Origin: JAVBNU01 sp031551265
GTDB lineage: Bacteria; Cyanobacteriota; Vampirovibrionia; Gastranaerophilales; Gastranaerophilaceae
Direction: 5' to 3'
Length of the DNA stretch: 64,000 bases
Assembly (NCBI GenBank): GCA_031551265.1
Contig: JAVBNU010000012.1
Location: 44,546-108,545 of the forward strand
Both the position numbers and the translations under genes were made by a program. The notes under the pieces are model-generated. The model searched no databases, was not told the DNA's origin, and saw only the letters and a program-made list of their open reading frames with translations. Positions 25,954 through 34,981 of this stretch are shown here, piece after piece; position 1 is the first letter of the stretch; the number at the start of each line of letters is the position of its first letter.

Positions 25954-28194
25954 TTACTCAGGGCGATAAGTCGTGAACAAGTCGTCTTTCGGGTAGTAGT
26001 CTTCGGCGATACCTTCGTGGCCGTTAATTACTAGGAAACGTATCTTGCCGCCTTTTTTGACACCAATTTCATCAAACGGAATTTTGACCTCGATAACTTC
26101 ATCATAAGCATACAGAACCTTTGTCGAAAGCTGCACAATCCACAGGCCTTCTTCGGTCGCATATGCCATTTTTGCGGGCTTTTTAACATCTTTATCAAAA
26201 CACAATCTCACTGAGTGAGTGAATCTGTTTTTCAGAATCGGCGAAATATTATCGGCGCGCGTGGGCGTCGCAAGCACGCCCGAGCAGTATCGCATCAAAT
26301 CCTCATTTTGCATGTATATATAAAATTCAGTGTTTGTGTTCATTATATACTCATCAAAAATTAGCTTGTTGACTTCGAATTTCAAATATAAATTCTCGTC
26401 ATCATATCCGTAGCAAACTTTGTGGTAAAGCTTTGTCATTTCAAGCACAGGACCTGTAGGAATATTTATACAGCCGGCATAATCCCATTCGCCATCACTC
26501 ATTTTACCATCCAGACTTGGTGAGATAGTTTTTTTAGGAATTCGTGAAATATTATTTATAATATTAATGAGTGGAATATCCAAATACTCAGGTACAGCTT
26601 TGTTGAGAATCACATAGACGTTTTTTAAATGTGAGCGGAAAAGGTAATCAAAAACGTGGTCTTGGCCGGAATCGTTAGGCTCACCGTACCACCAGTACCA
26701 GTCGCTGCCCTCAGCAATATAGATTTCCCGCCAGGCTTGCTCAAGCAAATCCTGTCTGTCGTGAAATTCATGCTCAAACCCTATTAAATCCTGACGTGTT
26801 TTGTTCAAATGTTCCCACGCTAAATTCTTGGTCGGCTCACCTATCCAAAGCTGAAAACTACGATTAATCCACGAGCCTGCAGCTATCTCTCTGAGCTGTA
26901 TTTGCTTGTTTAAGGTGTCAATATAGTCTGAAACCAAGACTGTTTCGATTGTGTCGTCATTTTCGATAAGTTTATAAATCACGTTCAAAAACGTCGAGCC
27001 ATCATTTGTGTAATTTTCCCAACAATTTTCACCATCCATGGCAATTGTGAAAAGGTCATGTTCAGAAGGCGCGTTGACAAGCTTATCCTGAACAGCTTTT
27101 ATACGCTCATAAAAATCATTTGCCGCCATAATCGGATTATGTGCAGGATATTCAAAACTCAACAAATTCGGCAGCACCGAATCGCGGAATAAAAGATTTA
27201 TTTTTTTGTCATCATGCCTGTATTCATATACCTGACAAAGATTATAGGGATCCTCTAAATAGCCTCTAAAGTCTCTGATAAATTCCTTCCCAATTGAGCT
27301 TGAGAGAATACCCTCATCCGAAATACTCCACTTAACCCCTAAATCGGCCAACAGGTCAAAAGTCGGCTGCGAAACGGATTGTTCAGAAGGCCATATGCCG
27401 CGAGGGCGAACGCCAAAAATGTTTTCGAACTTATCAAGCGCTTTTACAATCTGTATCTCCAAATCCTTTTTCATCGAGGGAATATTTTCAGGAAAATTAA
27501 CTATTGAAGTCGCTTGTTTTGCGCAATTTACATCAATTAACACCGGCATGATTGGGTGGTAATAAGGGCTTGTCGAGATTTCAACGCGGCCTTCTTCCTG
27601 CATTCTTTTATAAGAAGGGATAATTTCCCTCATTATTTCTCTGTGAATTTTGATGACAAGCTGTCTGTCCTCAAACGTGTAATTACGACCTTTTGCGAGC
27701 AAATACTTGACCTCTTCATACTTTTCCTGCCACATCGGGTCAATCCAGCATAAATTGAAGTAAACCATCAAATCCGTATATTCCTGATTATCAAAAATAT
27801 AAATATTGGTATCTTCGCTGCCGTATCTTTTCTTATAAAGCTCAGCGTAACGCTCATGAGGCAAAATCATGTGTGTATAATTCGCATCAAAAAAGTTGTT
27901 CAAAATAAATTCTTTATCAGACTGACTCAACTCCTCAATCGGTGTTACAGTCAGTTTTGAGTGTACATCATGCGCGTCTTGATAAACATATTCGTCAATA
28001 GAATCAAGCAAAAGCGGCACAAGATTGAAATTAAGTTTGATTTTTGGAAATTTTTCCAAAATCATCAACATATCAAGATAATCTTTCACAGCGTGCAATC
28101 GCACCCATGGCATAATATACACACCTGCACTTTTGTTTTGATATGCAGGCTGGTGCATGTGCCAGATGAAAGCTAATGATAACCTCTTTTCCAT
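25954..28194 (-). CDS. Glycoside hydrolase family 57 alpha-glucan enzyme
   Basis: 746 aa. GH57 motifs: HMHQP (12-16), GIWPSEQ with nucleophile Glu271, FTIAMDGENCWENY with acid Asp387, and a tryptophan-rich WYWWYGE segment after it. The C-terminal about 180 residues (SPSLDGKMSDGEWDYAG onward) look like a beta-sandwich of the glucodextranase C/CBM9 type. GH57 holds alpha-amylases, amylopullulanases and branching enzymes; which activity cannot be told. No signal peptide, so cytoplasmic glycogen turnover with the GH77 and GlgA genes is likely. ATG 28194 has AGGG upstream. Confidence 0.92.
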   Translation of the reverse strand: MEKRLSLAFIWHMHQPAYQNKSAGVYIMPWVRLHAVKDYLDMLMILEKFPKIKLNFNLVPLLLDSIDEYVYQDAHDVHSKLTVTPIEELSQSDKEFILNNFFDANYTHMILPHERYAELYKKRYGSEDTNIYIFDNQEYTDLMVYFNLCWIDPMWQEKYEEVKYLLAKGRNYTFEDRQLVIKIHREIMREIIPSYKRMQEEGRVEISTSPYYHPIMPVLIDVNCAKQATSIVNFPENIPSMKKDLEIQIVKALDKFENIFGVRPRGIWPSEQSVSQPTFDLLADLGVKWSISDEGILSSSIGKEFIRDFRGYLEDPYNLCQVYEYRHDDKKINLLFRDSVLPNLLSFEYPAHNPIMAANDFYERIKAVQDKLVNAPSEHDLFTIAMDGENCWENYTNDGSTFLNVIYKLIENDDTIETVLVSDYIDTLNKQIQLREIAAGSWINRSFQLWIGEPTKNLAWEHLNKTRQDLIGFEHEFHDRQDLLEQAWREIYIAEGSDWYWWYGEPNDSGQDHVFDYLFRSHLKNVYVILNKAVPEYLDIPLINIINNISRIPKKTISPSLDGKMSDGEWDYAGCINIPTGPVLEMTKLYHKVCYGYDDENLYLKFEVNKLIFDEYIMNTNTEFYIYMQNEDLMRYCSGVLATPTRADNISPILKNRFTHSVRLCFDKDVKKPAKMAYATEEGLWIVQLSTKVLYAYDEVIEVKIPFDEIGVKKGGKIRFLVINGHEGIAEDYYPKDDLFTTYRPE

Positions 28195-28250
28195 AGCCCT
28201 ATCTTAGCACTCGACGCGGTAAAAATCAATGAAGTATTTGCCAAACACAC

Positions 28251-28427
28251 TTACTGCTTGTCGTTGCGCTTGTTTTTTGATCTGGTAATTTTCAAGACAT
28301 CATTTTCAATCTGATACTCAACCAAATCAGTCTCAGGGTCAATTTTTAATAATTTTAATATCGTTGAAGGAATGAATAGACTATATCCATTACCTACGCG
28401 CATCAATTTCCTATCCATACTATCCAT
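28251..28427 (-). CDS. AbrB/MazE-like small DNA-binding protein
   Basis: 58 aa: MDSMDRKLMRVGNGYSLFIP..., with the swapped-hairpin pattern of SpoVT-AbrB domains (RVGNGYSLFIPSTILKLLKI, then VEYQIENDVLKITR). Such proteins are antitoxins or transition-state regulators. No toxin gene of normal size lies beside it; only a 30-codon frame runs divergently (28488-28580). A TATAAT (28456-28451, minus strand) lies 23 nt upstream, overlapped by a near-palindromic site that could be an autoregulatory operator. No good Shine-Dalgarno. Confidence 0.7.
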   Translation of the reverse strand: MDSMDRKLMRVGNGYSLFIPSTILKLLKIDPETDLVEYQIENDVLKITRSKNKRNDKQ

Positions 28428-28436
28428 AGTTGTTGT

Positions 28437-28489
28437 AATGTTCTTACATTATTATAGCTATCGTTAGAGTATAATAATATTCTTACAAT
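28437..28489 (-). promoter_or_regulatory. Promoter and paired candidate operators of the AbrB-like gene
   Basis: AATGTTCTTACATT (28437-28450) is a perfect 5-4-5 inverted repeat. A related AATATTCTTACAAT lies at 28476-28489, 39 bp away centre to centre. The minus-strand TATAAT lies between them at 28451-28456. This layout suits negative autoregulation. Confidence 0.5.
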
Positions 28490-28609
28490 GTATAGAATAA
28501 TCCATGGACAAATTAGCAAAATAATGGCAAACATGCAAGTCGCACAAGAAGAAGCGCGATTTAACGAGGACAATTTGTAAGGTGGGTTCCCTGCCTCACG
28601 TTTCTTTGC

Positions 28610-28697
28610 GTCATCCCGCGGGATCTATTCAATATGGAGATATAACTCTTAGCGTGTAAGATACCGGATATTTTGTTACACAAAATTCCGGTATGAC
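28610..28697 (+). repeat. Dispersed repeat R1-related, copy D
   Basis: Starts GTCATCCCGCGGGATCT and ends CCGGTATGAC. Its last 40 bp are nearly identical to 13771-13810. Confidence 0.7.
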
Positions 28698-28793
28698 GAT
28701 GATACCAGTTGGCTAGGAGTACCGTATTACTCTAAAGCTCGACCCTACTTTAATGTTCAATGATTTAGCGCAAAGAACGACGAAAATATCTTT

Positions 28794-30236
28794 TTATTTC
28801 ACAACTTCAATATTTTCGTAATTATTCAGATACGGCAAATGCTCTTCGGTTATGAGTTCGCCGGGCAAGAGAACGGAAATTCCCGGAGGGCATTCAGCGA
28901 TAACTTCTGCTGAAATTCTGCCGATTGCACTTTCGCGCGAAACGGTTTCTTTTTCCGCGTAGAATGCTTCGCGTAAATTCATAACAATTTTCGGCTCAAC
29001 CATCGGCATATGTTTTCTATGCTCGATGTAATAAATATCTGAGTATTGTGCATCAACGATTTTTTTAATTGACTTAACGAGGTATTCGGCTTCTTTGCGT
29101 GTGTTGCCGATGTTGGATAAAATCAAAACACCCTCATCCGATGCTGATTCAACCTCAATATTAAAATCAATCTCTAAAATACTTTCAAGCCTTTTGCCCG
29201 AAAGACCTTCAACTTTTATAAATATTTTTGTGATATCGACAGTGTATCTGTCACAAGATTTTAGCAGTTTAACACCTTTGACAGATTCCAAGCTTTCGCG
29301 AATATATTTTGCATTGTTGATTGCGCGTTTTAGTTTTCTCTGCCCGCGTTGAGACTGCAAATTAGCGCGCGCAGCGTCAAGACTGGATAATAAAATAATC
29401 GACGGACTTGTAGATTGCAAAAGCATAAGCGCTTGTTCAATTTTTTTCTCATCAAGCAGTGAATCGTGCGCTATGTGAAGCATTGAGCTTTGTGACATAC
29501 TGCCGCCTGTTTTGTGCAACGAATGAATCACAGCATCAGCGCCTAATTCTAGCGATGTTGTTGGCAATTCGTCGTTGAAATTCCATAAACAACCATGCGC
29601 TTCATCAACAATTAAAGGCACGCCATACTTTTTGCAAACAGCGCCGATTGAGCGAATATCGCTCACAACACCTTCGTATGTCGGGTTGGTAATCCAAACC
29701 ATCGAGACATCATTGTTGTTTTGGAGTAATTCTTCAATGCTTTCAGCCGTGACAGGTCCCCAAAGTGACAGCTCATCAAACTTTTGAGGCATAACCCAAA
29801 CCGGTTCAGCGCCTGATATGATGAGACCGGCATGCACGGAGCGGTGACAGTTGCGGTTTACGATAATTTTTTGAGTTTTATTAGTAGAACTCATTGCGAG
29901 TGCGATATTGCCAACAGTCGAACCGTTGACCAAAAAGAAAGTTTTTTTCGCGCTAAAAGCTTGCGCAGCAAGTTCTTGCGCTTCTTGTATAGGTCCTGAG
30001 CGCGGATGCAGCGTTCCTAAATTGTCAAATTCATCTGTAGTATCGAGAATTAATGCTTTGCTGCCTATTAATTTTCTAAATTTTCTTAACGTACCATTCC
30101 CACGAGTATGACCGGGTATGTGAAATTGCACCGAAGGTGATTCAGAGAACTTTTCCAAAGCCTCTACTAATGGTGCTCTGACATCCACGGCCGAGCCATT
30201 TATACCAGCTACTTTATGTGTCGTTATCTCTTGCAT
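28794..30236 (-). CDS. Orn/Lys/Arg decarboxylase-family PLP enzyme
   Basis: 480 aa, size and layout of the short Firmicute-type arginine/lysine decarboxylases (B. subtilis SpeA-like). PGHTRG near residue 40, the HP-x-SGPI motif, NGSTVGNIA, VDEAHG, and the PLP lysine in SLHKTGGSMSQS. C-terminal YINNYENIEVV-type ending and CPPGISVLLPGE. It would make agmatine or cadaverine for polyamine synthesis or acid resistance; speB/aguA or a transporter is not adjacent. ATG 30236 has only a distant AGG. Substrate not assignable. Confidence 0.88.
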   Translation of the reverse strand: MQEITTHKVAGINGSAVDVRAPLVEALEKFSESPSVQFHIPGHTRGNGTLRKFRKLIGSKALILDTTDEFDNLGTLHPRSGPIQEAQELAAQAFSAKKTFFLVNGSTVGNIALAMSSTNKTQKIIVNRNCHRSVHAGLIISGAEPVWVMPQKFDELSLWGPVTAESIEELLQNNNDVSMVWITNPTYEGVVSDIRSIGAVCKKYGVPLIVDEAHGCLWNFNDELPTTSLELGADAVIHSLHKTGGSMSQSSMLHIAHDSLLDEKKIEQALMLLQSTSPSIILLSSLDAARANLQSQRGQRKLKRAINNAKYIRESLESVKGVKLLKSCDRYTVDITKIFIKVEGLSGKRLESILEIDFNIEVESASDEGVLILSNIGNTRKEAEYLVKSIKKIVDAQYSDIYYIEHRKHMPMVEPKIVMNLREAFYAEKETVSRESAIGRISAEVIAECPPGISVLLPGELITEEHLPYLNNYENIEVVK

Positions 30237-30418
30237 TTATCATAAAACCTGCTTGTCTTCTTTGTCGTCTACTTCATAAAATTTTAATATAGCATTTATG
30301 TAAAAAAATTTCTACATCTTCTATACTAAATAGTATACTATTAAAAAATAATCTTACTTAAAAATTTCCCAAAAAAATAAATTTGTGTAATTTTTGTTAC
30401 AAAAACTCTTGGAAGCGT

Positions 30419-32167
30419 TTATTTACGGGGCTTATCCGTATGAACTCTATTTCTAATATATTCTTTCAATTCTTCTTCCTGCCCGGGGAAAAAGTCACCG
30501 TCATCTGTATGTGCTACTTCACCAATATGTTCCAATGCATCGAGATTATTGACCTTTGAGTTTCTTATATCAAGCACTTTAGCATAAGTCAGCGACCCTA
30601 AATCGGTTATGTCTGAGAATCCACTACCAAATCCTCTTGAAGCACCACACGTTAATTTACCGCCTACATAGGAGAGCATACTTATGTCGATATCTCTGGT
30701 GTCAATAAACTCAGCATTACCATCTATTCTGTCTAATGAGTCAAGAATTATATCTTGTGCTTTGCCAAAATTGGCATTACCAACGATATGTTCAAGACTG
30801 CTGAAATCGTAAGTTCCTTCATGGAATAGATCAACATCACCTTCAATTTTTATAACATTCTTAGTAATTGGTTCTAAATCCACATCAAAATCGTGAAAGC
30901 TCACATAAGCACCCTTCATTGACGGAGGTAATATAGTTTTAGCAAAATCGGATAAGATAAATTTCTCTGGCTGATCGCTATCTTCAGTGACTTTTATTCC
31001 TATATATTCAAGTATTTTTTTAGGATCACCCAAACGCTGAAAAGCTCTTTCAGCTTTTAAAATCATTCTCGCTGTTTCGCGTGCTTGTTGTCTTTGAGTG
31101 CATGCGCCCGGTAAATGCTTATCTTCCTGGGCAGGGTTATTTGCATTTTCTTCTATTTCTATTGCATCTTTTACATTGCTGCTTAAGTCAAAGCAGTTAT
31201 GTTTCACATATTCATTCAATATTTTTTTATACCCCAAATCATTAATGTTGCCGTTATTTTGAGGGTCTTCGACCTCTACTACCTTCTCGCCGGCACACCT
31301 GACAGCAAGTTTAGGTGCTCCTTTTTCCAAATAAATATGAAAATCGCCACTTGCCAAATACTCTTTCGCCATTGAATGTTTCGTGCACCACGAATCATGC
31401 GACAAACTCTTTAATTTCGCTACATTAGCCTTAAAACCTTTTCTATCATTTATTTTAGACGGTATACGTACCCAGCCCGATATATCTTCATTTGTATTAT
31501 CAGCATTTACAGCTACATTTCTTATTTTTTTATCATATACTTTTGAAAAATTGAATTTATATTTTCTGTCTTTTCCTAAATTGCTTTGGATTTCGTTTAA
31601 TGTATCCATTACCGTCTTGGGATGAAGTCGCAATGGTAATACTTCATTTGTATCAGTGATACCTTTTACAGCAGCTGTAAAAACGATTAAAGCTGCACCG
31701 GGATTGTCTCTCAAAAATTCATTTTCTTCGGTAACATGTGCTTTCCAGTTTTTAATAGTATCCATTCTGCGCTGGTTGAATTGTTTTGCATCAAATTTAC
31801 GGTCACAACGAATTATGAAACACGAACATTTCCCGGCGTTATCAAAATCAGTTATCTGCTCATATTGAGAGAGCTCCATTTTTTTATCTAATTCCTTTTT
31901 GACCCAAGTATGTAAATCTTCTTTAGTCGAGAATTTTTCGATAGGTGCCTTGAACATTTCAACACAAGCCAAATCCCAATTATCTAACTGCGATTTTTTC
32001 AGTCCTTGTGCTCCAAAGCTGATATTGTAATTTTTGTAAGCCGCGATATTATAACCTTGCGATAATTGTTGGCCATTACTATTACTGATGTCTGCGTTGC
32101 TTGATTTTTCCTGCTTTACCGGGTTGAAATTTACTTGGTTGCTTAGATTAACTTGGTTTATAAACAT
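30419..32167 (-). CDS. Tagged unknown protein with WC module and C-terminal beta-solenoid-like repeats
   Basis: 582 aa. ATG 32167 (GGAAAG 4 nt upstream) preferred over GTG 32179. A disordered Asn/Gln/Ser-rich leader ends in NISFGAQG (48-55), the shared Phe-Gly motif. A central part has SHDSWCTKHSMAKEYLASGDFHIYLEKG..., a Trp-Cys / YL..GdF.I pattern that I recall from several uncharacterised phage and effector-like proteins. The last about 130 residues show short repeats (LEHIVGNANF, LDRIDGNAEF, LSYVGGKLTC, LEHIGEV) typical of an LRR-like or parallel-beta solenoid. No signal peptide. Second gene after 32199-33680 (31-nt gap). Function unknown. Confidence 0.75.
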   Translation of the reverse strand: MFINQVNLSNQVNFNPVKQEKSSNADISNSNGQQLSQGYNIAAYKNYNISFGAQGLKKSQLDNWDLACVEMFKAPIEKFSTKEDLHTWVKKELDKKMELSQYEQITDFDNAGKCSCFIIRCDRKFDAKQFNQRRMDTIKNWKAHVTEENEFLRDNPGAALIVFTAAVKGITDTNEVLPLRLHPKTVMDTLNEIQSNLGKDRKYKFNFSKVYDKKIRNVAVNADNTNEDISGWVRIPSKINDRKGFKANVAKLKSLSHDSWCTKHSMAKEYLASGDFHIYLEKGAPKLAVRCAGEKVVEVEDPQNNGNINDLGYKKILNEYVKHNCFDLSSNVKDAIEIEENANNPAQEDKHLPGACTQRQQARETARMILKAERAFQRLGDPKKILEYIGIKVTEDSDQPEKFILSDFAKTILPPSMKGAYVSFHDFDVDLEPITKNVIKIEGDVDLFHEGTYDFSSLEHIVGNANFGKAQDIILDSLDRIDGNAEFIDTRDIDISMLSYVGGKLTCGASRGFGSGFSDITDLGSLTYAKVLDIRNSKVNNLDALEHIGEVAHTDDGDFFPGQEEELKEYIRNRVHTDKPRK

Positions 32168-32198
32168 AAAACTTTCCACACTATTTTGTTGGTTGAAA

Positions 32199-33680
32199 CT
32201 ATACTACCTGAGCTTGTGCCATGTTTTGCTGAACTTGTTGGATTAGCGAATTAGGCTGAATCGGGGCACTTTGTCTGAGACGCTCAGCTTTGTAGTTATT
32301 GAGAACTTCTGTCCAGGTTTCGACGAATTCGACGTTTTCGGTCAAAACATCTTTGGGCAAGCCTGCATGATGTATGCGTGGCAAGAAATCATCGACTTTA
32401 TACTTAATCGGGGCAGGACTATTGTTATCCGTGTCCTTGCACACGAAGTACTCAACGCCTGCGGCGTCTTTTTCGATGCCTACAATTGTAATCTCATGAC
32501 CGTTTTTACTGATTGTGCCATCTGCCTCAGGATAAGTATAACCGATAATGACGTTTTGCCCTTTGTTGAGCGCGTCAGAAATATGTTTTTTCATTTCAGG
32601 GAACGTGCACTCGTAACCTAGGAGGTTGCAGTTTTCGTCAATAATCTGATAAGTCACAAGGATTGTGTTGTTACCTGTCACAAGGCTTTCTGCGTAATTT
32701 TTTTCGATGTTTGTCAAGCCTTCGTTGTCATTGTTAAATTTGCCTGTTCTCAGGTCAGTCAGCGTATTATAGGTTTGCTGCGAGCCGATATTCATAATCA
32801 TAGATTGCATAAGAACATCTATCAATGAACGCTCATGAGGGTCTTTGTATGAGTTTTGTATACGAGCGCGTATGATTGCGTTTCGGTCAGGGTTTAATTC
32901 CATTTCAACTTTATCCCAGCCTAAAAATTTGTGTTTCGTGTTGAACTCATTTGCCAGCCAAATAGCATCGATAGTATTGATAGCAATTGCATTCGGGCTT
33001 ATTGTTTTTGTGACGCTCATTTTGTCAGACGTTAGCTGCTCGGCCATTCTGGCGAACTCAGCCGGAGTGCGATGTGCAATATTAAACTCAATACTCGCAG
33101 CAACACAGCAATTAGATTTTACATTTAAATCCTGTTCTGCAATTTCCTTATGCTGGTGCTGCCCCTCAGGATTTTGGTTAGGGTGGGAGCGAATATAATT
33201 GTTTTCATCCGTAATAATCTGTTGTTGCAACTTTCTAGGTACATCACCAAACTTTTGTGTAATCAAAAACGGATTGTTAATTGTTGTTACAGCCTCTTTC
33301 AAGATAACAGCCGCGTCCAACCCACGCATACGCGGTGTTGTAGCTATTTTATACAAGTTATCAAGCGTTGTAGAGCCATCGTTCGACTTGCTCGATAGCA
33401 AGCGCCCTGTTTTGAGCATTTCATCAAGATTTGCTTTAGTCTTTTTATCAAGTGCGCCTGCAATTGTGTTATACATTTGCTTTTCTTGCGGCGTTACCAG
33501 CGCGGTCACAGGAGTATTAACTACATTTTGCGCAGTTGGAGCGTAGCCAAAATGGATATTCTTACTCGCTGCTTTATTACAAGTCTGATTATCAACAGGG
33601 CGAATAGGCTGTGAGTTACACTGTTTCACGGCATAATTGTTTTGATATGAAATTTTCGAACCTACTAAAAAATTGCTCAT
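32199..33680 (-). CDS. Tagged cysteine-peptidase-like protein
   Basis: 493 aa. Polar leader with NIHFGYAP at 41-48. Residues 189-199 (SNCCVAASIEF) resemble the Cys-bearing helix of papain/C39-type peptidases; NGHEITIVGIE (His395) and VCKDTDNN (Asp416) are spaced like the His and Asp/Asn of that fold. This triad is inferred from pattern only. The middle is helical with no family I know. No Sec signal or membrane helix. First gene of a pair with the solenoid protein. Effector-like features make export conceivable, but nothing shown proves secretion. Confidence 0.72.
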   Translation of the reverse strand: MSNFLVGSKISYQNNYAVKQCNSQPIRPVDNQTCNKAASKNIHFGYAPTAQNVVNTPVTALVTPQEKQMYNTIAGALDKKTKANLDEMLKTGRLLSSKSNDGSTTLDNLYKIATTPRMRGLDAAVILKEAVTTINNPFLITQKFGDVPRKLQQQIITDENNYIRSHPNQNPEGQHQHKEIAEQDLNVKSNCCVAASIEFNIAHRTPAEFARMAEQLTSDKMSVTKTISPNAIAINTIDAIWLANEFNTKHKFLGWDKVEMELNPDRNAIIRARIQNSYKDPHERSLIDVLMQSMIMNIGSQQTYNTLTDLRTGKFNNDNEGLTNIEKNYAESLVTGNNTILVTYQIIDENCNLLGYECTFPEMKKHISDALNKGQNVIIGYTYPEADGTISKNGHEITIVGIEKDAAGVEYFVCKDTDNNSPAPIKYKVDDFLPRIHHAGLPKDVLTENVEFVETWTEVLNNYKAERLRQSAPIQPNSLIQQVQQNMAQAQVV

Positions 33681-33754
33681 TCTAACTTACCTATACTTAG
33701 TATAAAACTCAAACTTGCAATATATTGCCATGTTGAGATAGAATTATATACATA

Positions 33755-34777
33755 ATGTTACAATTAGAAGATATTAAGTACAATTTAATGAATAAAGATG
33801 AGCTTTTCAAAGCTCTTGACAGGCTTACAAGGGTAAAGCCTCCGTGTTTTAAGTATAGACGCGTCTTTTATGATATCATACTAACAAAAGTGCTTGAGCC
33901 GAAACTCAACCTACAAGCAATTGAGGAACTCAGTTCTCAAGAAATTGCATCTATAATTGAGTTGATATGGAATGCTTCAGTCGACGCACAATTAAAAGAA
34001 GCTCTCAAGCCACGCTCAGGCAAGCATAAAATGCGTGCAGTTGTCAAAAGCGAAGAAGATGAGCTCTATATTATTGACGATGAAACGCGTGTGCTGTGTG
34101 ACGCTAATTTAAATATTGACGATTTGTTGAATATACCACGCCCAATGAAGCCACCCCTCAACGTGGAGCGGTTGTATAATATTAATGAGCAAGAAAAAAA
34201 TGTTGATACAAAAAAACTGAGAGAAAAAGAAGCGCTCAAATTTCCCGTTGAAAAAATTATTCTCTGCGAAGGCATCACAGAAGAAATTCTATTGCCGGCA
34301 TTCGCTGATATATTAGGTTTCAATTTTGACAAACATGGCATTCATGTTATATCAGCAGGCGGAAAAAATCAAAGTGTCCGCTGGTATTTAGAGAACAAAG
34401 ACCTCTATAAAGTTCCTATATTGATGCTTTTAGATGCTGACGCCGAAAAAATAAAAAGAAACATCGCAGACATGAAAAAGTCTAAAGATAGAATCTACGT
34501 CATAAAAAATGGCGAATTTGAGGACATAATACACAAAAGAGTTCTCTACAACGCGATTAATGTCATCTGCGCAAATGTCTCGAGCGTTGAAATGTCGGAA
34601 CTCACCAAAAGAGCGCCGATGGTAAAACTTCTTACCGAAATATATAGAAAACATTGCCTCGGCGATTTCAAAAAAGCCGATTTTGCCAAAAGATTACGTG
34701 AAACTCTGACTCAAAAATCAGAAATGACTCAGGACATTGCTGATATAGTCATGGAAATCAGAAAATTAAAAGCGTAA
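33755..34777 (+). CDS. TOPRIM-domain protein (OLD-like TOPRIM without ATPase)
   Basis: 340 aa. The C-terminal half is a TOPRIM fold: IILCEGITEE (Glu172), VISAGGKNQ, and ILMLLDADA (Asp227, Asp229), followed by GEFEDII. This order matches the OLD-family nuclease TOPRIM, but the N-terminal ABC ATPase is absent; instead about 160 residues of unknown helical sequence precede it. Could be a nuclease or primase-like enzyme acting alone or with an ATPase elsewhere. Divergent from the tagged pair. No Shine-Dalgarno is obvious before ATG 33755. Confidence 0.75.
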   Translation: MLQLEDIKYNLMNKDELFKALDRLTRVKPPCFKYRRVFYDIILTKVLEPKLNLQAIEELSSQEIASIIELIWNASVDAQLKEALKPRSGKHKMRAVVKSEEDELYIIDDETRVLCDANLNIDDLLNIPRPMKPPLNVERLYNINEQEKNVDTKKLREKEALKFPVEKIILCEGITEEILLPAFADILGFNFDKHGIHVISAGGKNQSVRWYLENKDLYKVPILMLLDADAEKIKRNIADMKKSKDRIYVIKNGEFEDIIHKRVLYNAINVICANVSSVEMSELTKRAPMVKLLTEIYRKHCLGDFKKADFAKRLRETLTQKSEMTQDIADIVMEIRKLKA

Positions 34778-34815
34778 TCCCCATCTTGATAAGTATTTCC
34801 GGAGCCTACGTCATT

Positions 34816-34866
34816 CTAAGTGTGAGAAATAATCGCATTAGCTTTGCGATTATTTCTCACACTTAG
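34816..34866. repeat. 51-nt perfect hairpin
   Basis: 22-bp perfect inverted repeat (34816-34837 and 34845-34866) with a 7-nt loop. Begins CTAAGTGTGAGAAATAATCG. Only a weak T-run follows. It could terminate the TOPRIM gene or be a mobile palindrome. Confidence 0.85.
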
Positions 34867-34905
34867 AAGTTTTACAAGCAAACTTTATATAAAAAATTTT
34901 CCCTC

Positions 34906-34934
34906 TTGACAAAATGTTAGGTTTGCCTTACATT
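34906..34934 (+). promoter_or_regulatory. Promoter with DtxR-like operator in its spacer
   Basis: TTGACA (34906-34911), 17 nt, TACATT (34929-34934). The dyad AATGTTAGG-tttg-CCTTACATT occupies 34913-34934, 9-4-9 with one mismatched pair per arm. Its core TTAGG...CCTTA resembles DtxR/IdeR boxes. A DtxR-family repressor gene starts at 35580. Confidence 0.65.
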
Positions 34935-34981
34935 ATTTAGTATCAAATGAATAAGATTAAGAGAAGAAAAAATTTTTAATT

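Larger units (their letters stand above)
28428..28793. other. Intergenic region with repeat D
   Basis: Apart from the operator pair and the tiny frame at 28488-28580 (30 aa, no family), it holds an R1-related repeat at 28610-28697. Nothing else seen. Confidence 0.5.

Noticed and set aside
28488..28580. 30-codon ORF as toxin partner of the AbrB-like protein
   Set aside because: Too short for known toxins, divergent rather than downstream, and overlaps the operator-like site at its start; no family recognised.
30419..33680. Sec or Tat signal in the leaders of the tagged proteins
   Set aside because: The leaders lack a hydrophobic core and twin arginines; they are Asn/Gln/Ser/Lys-rich.
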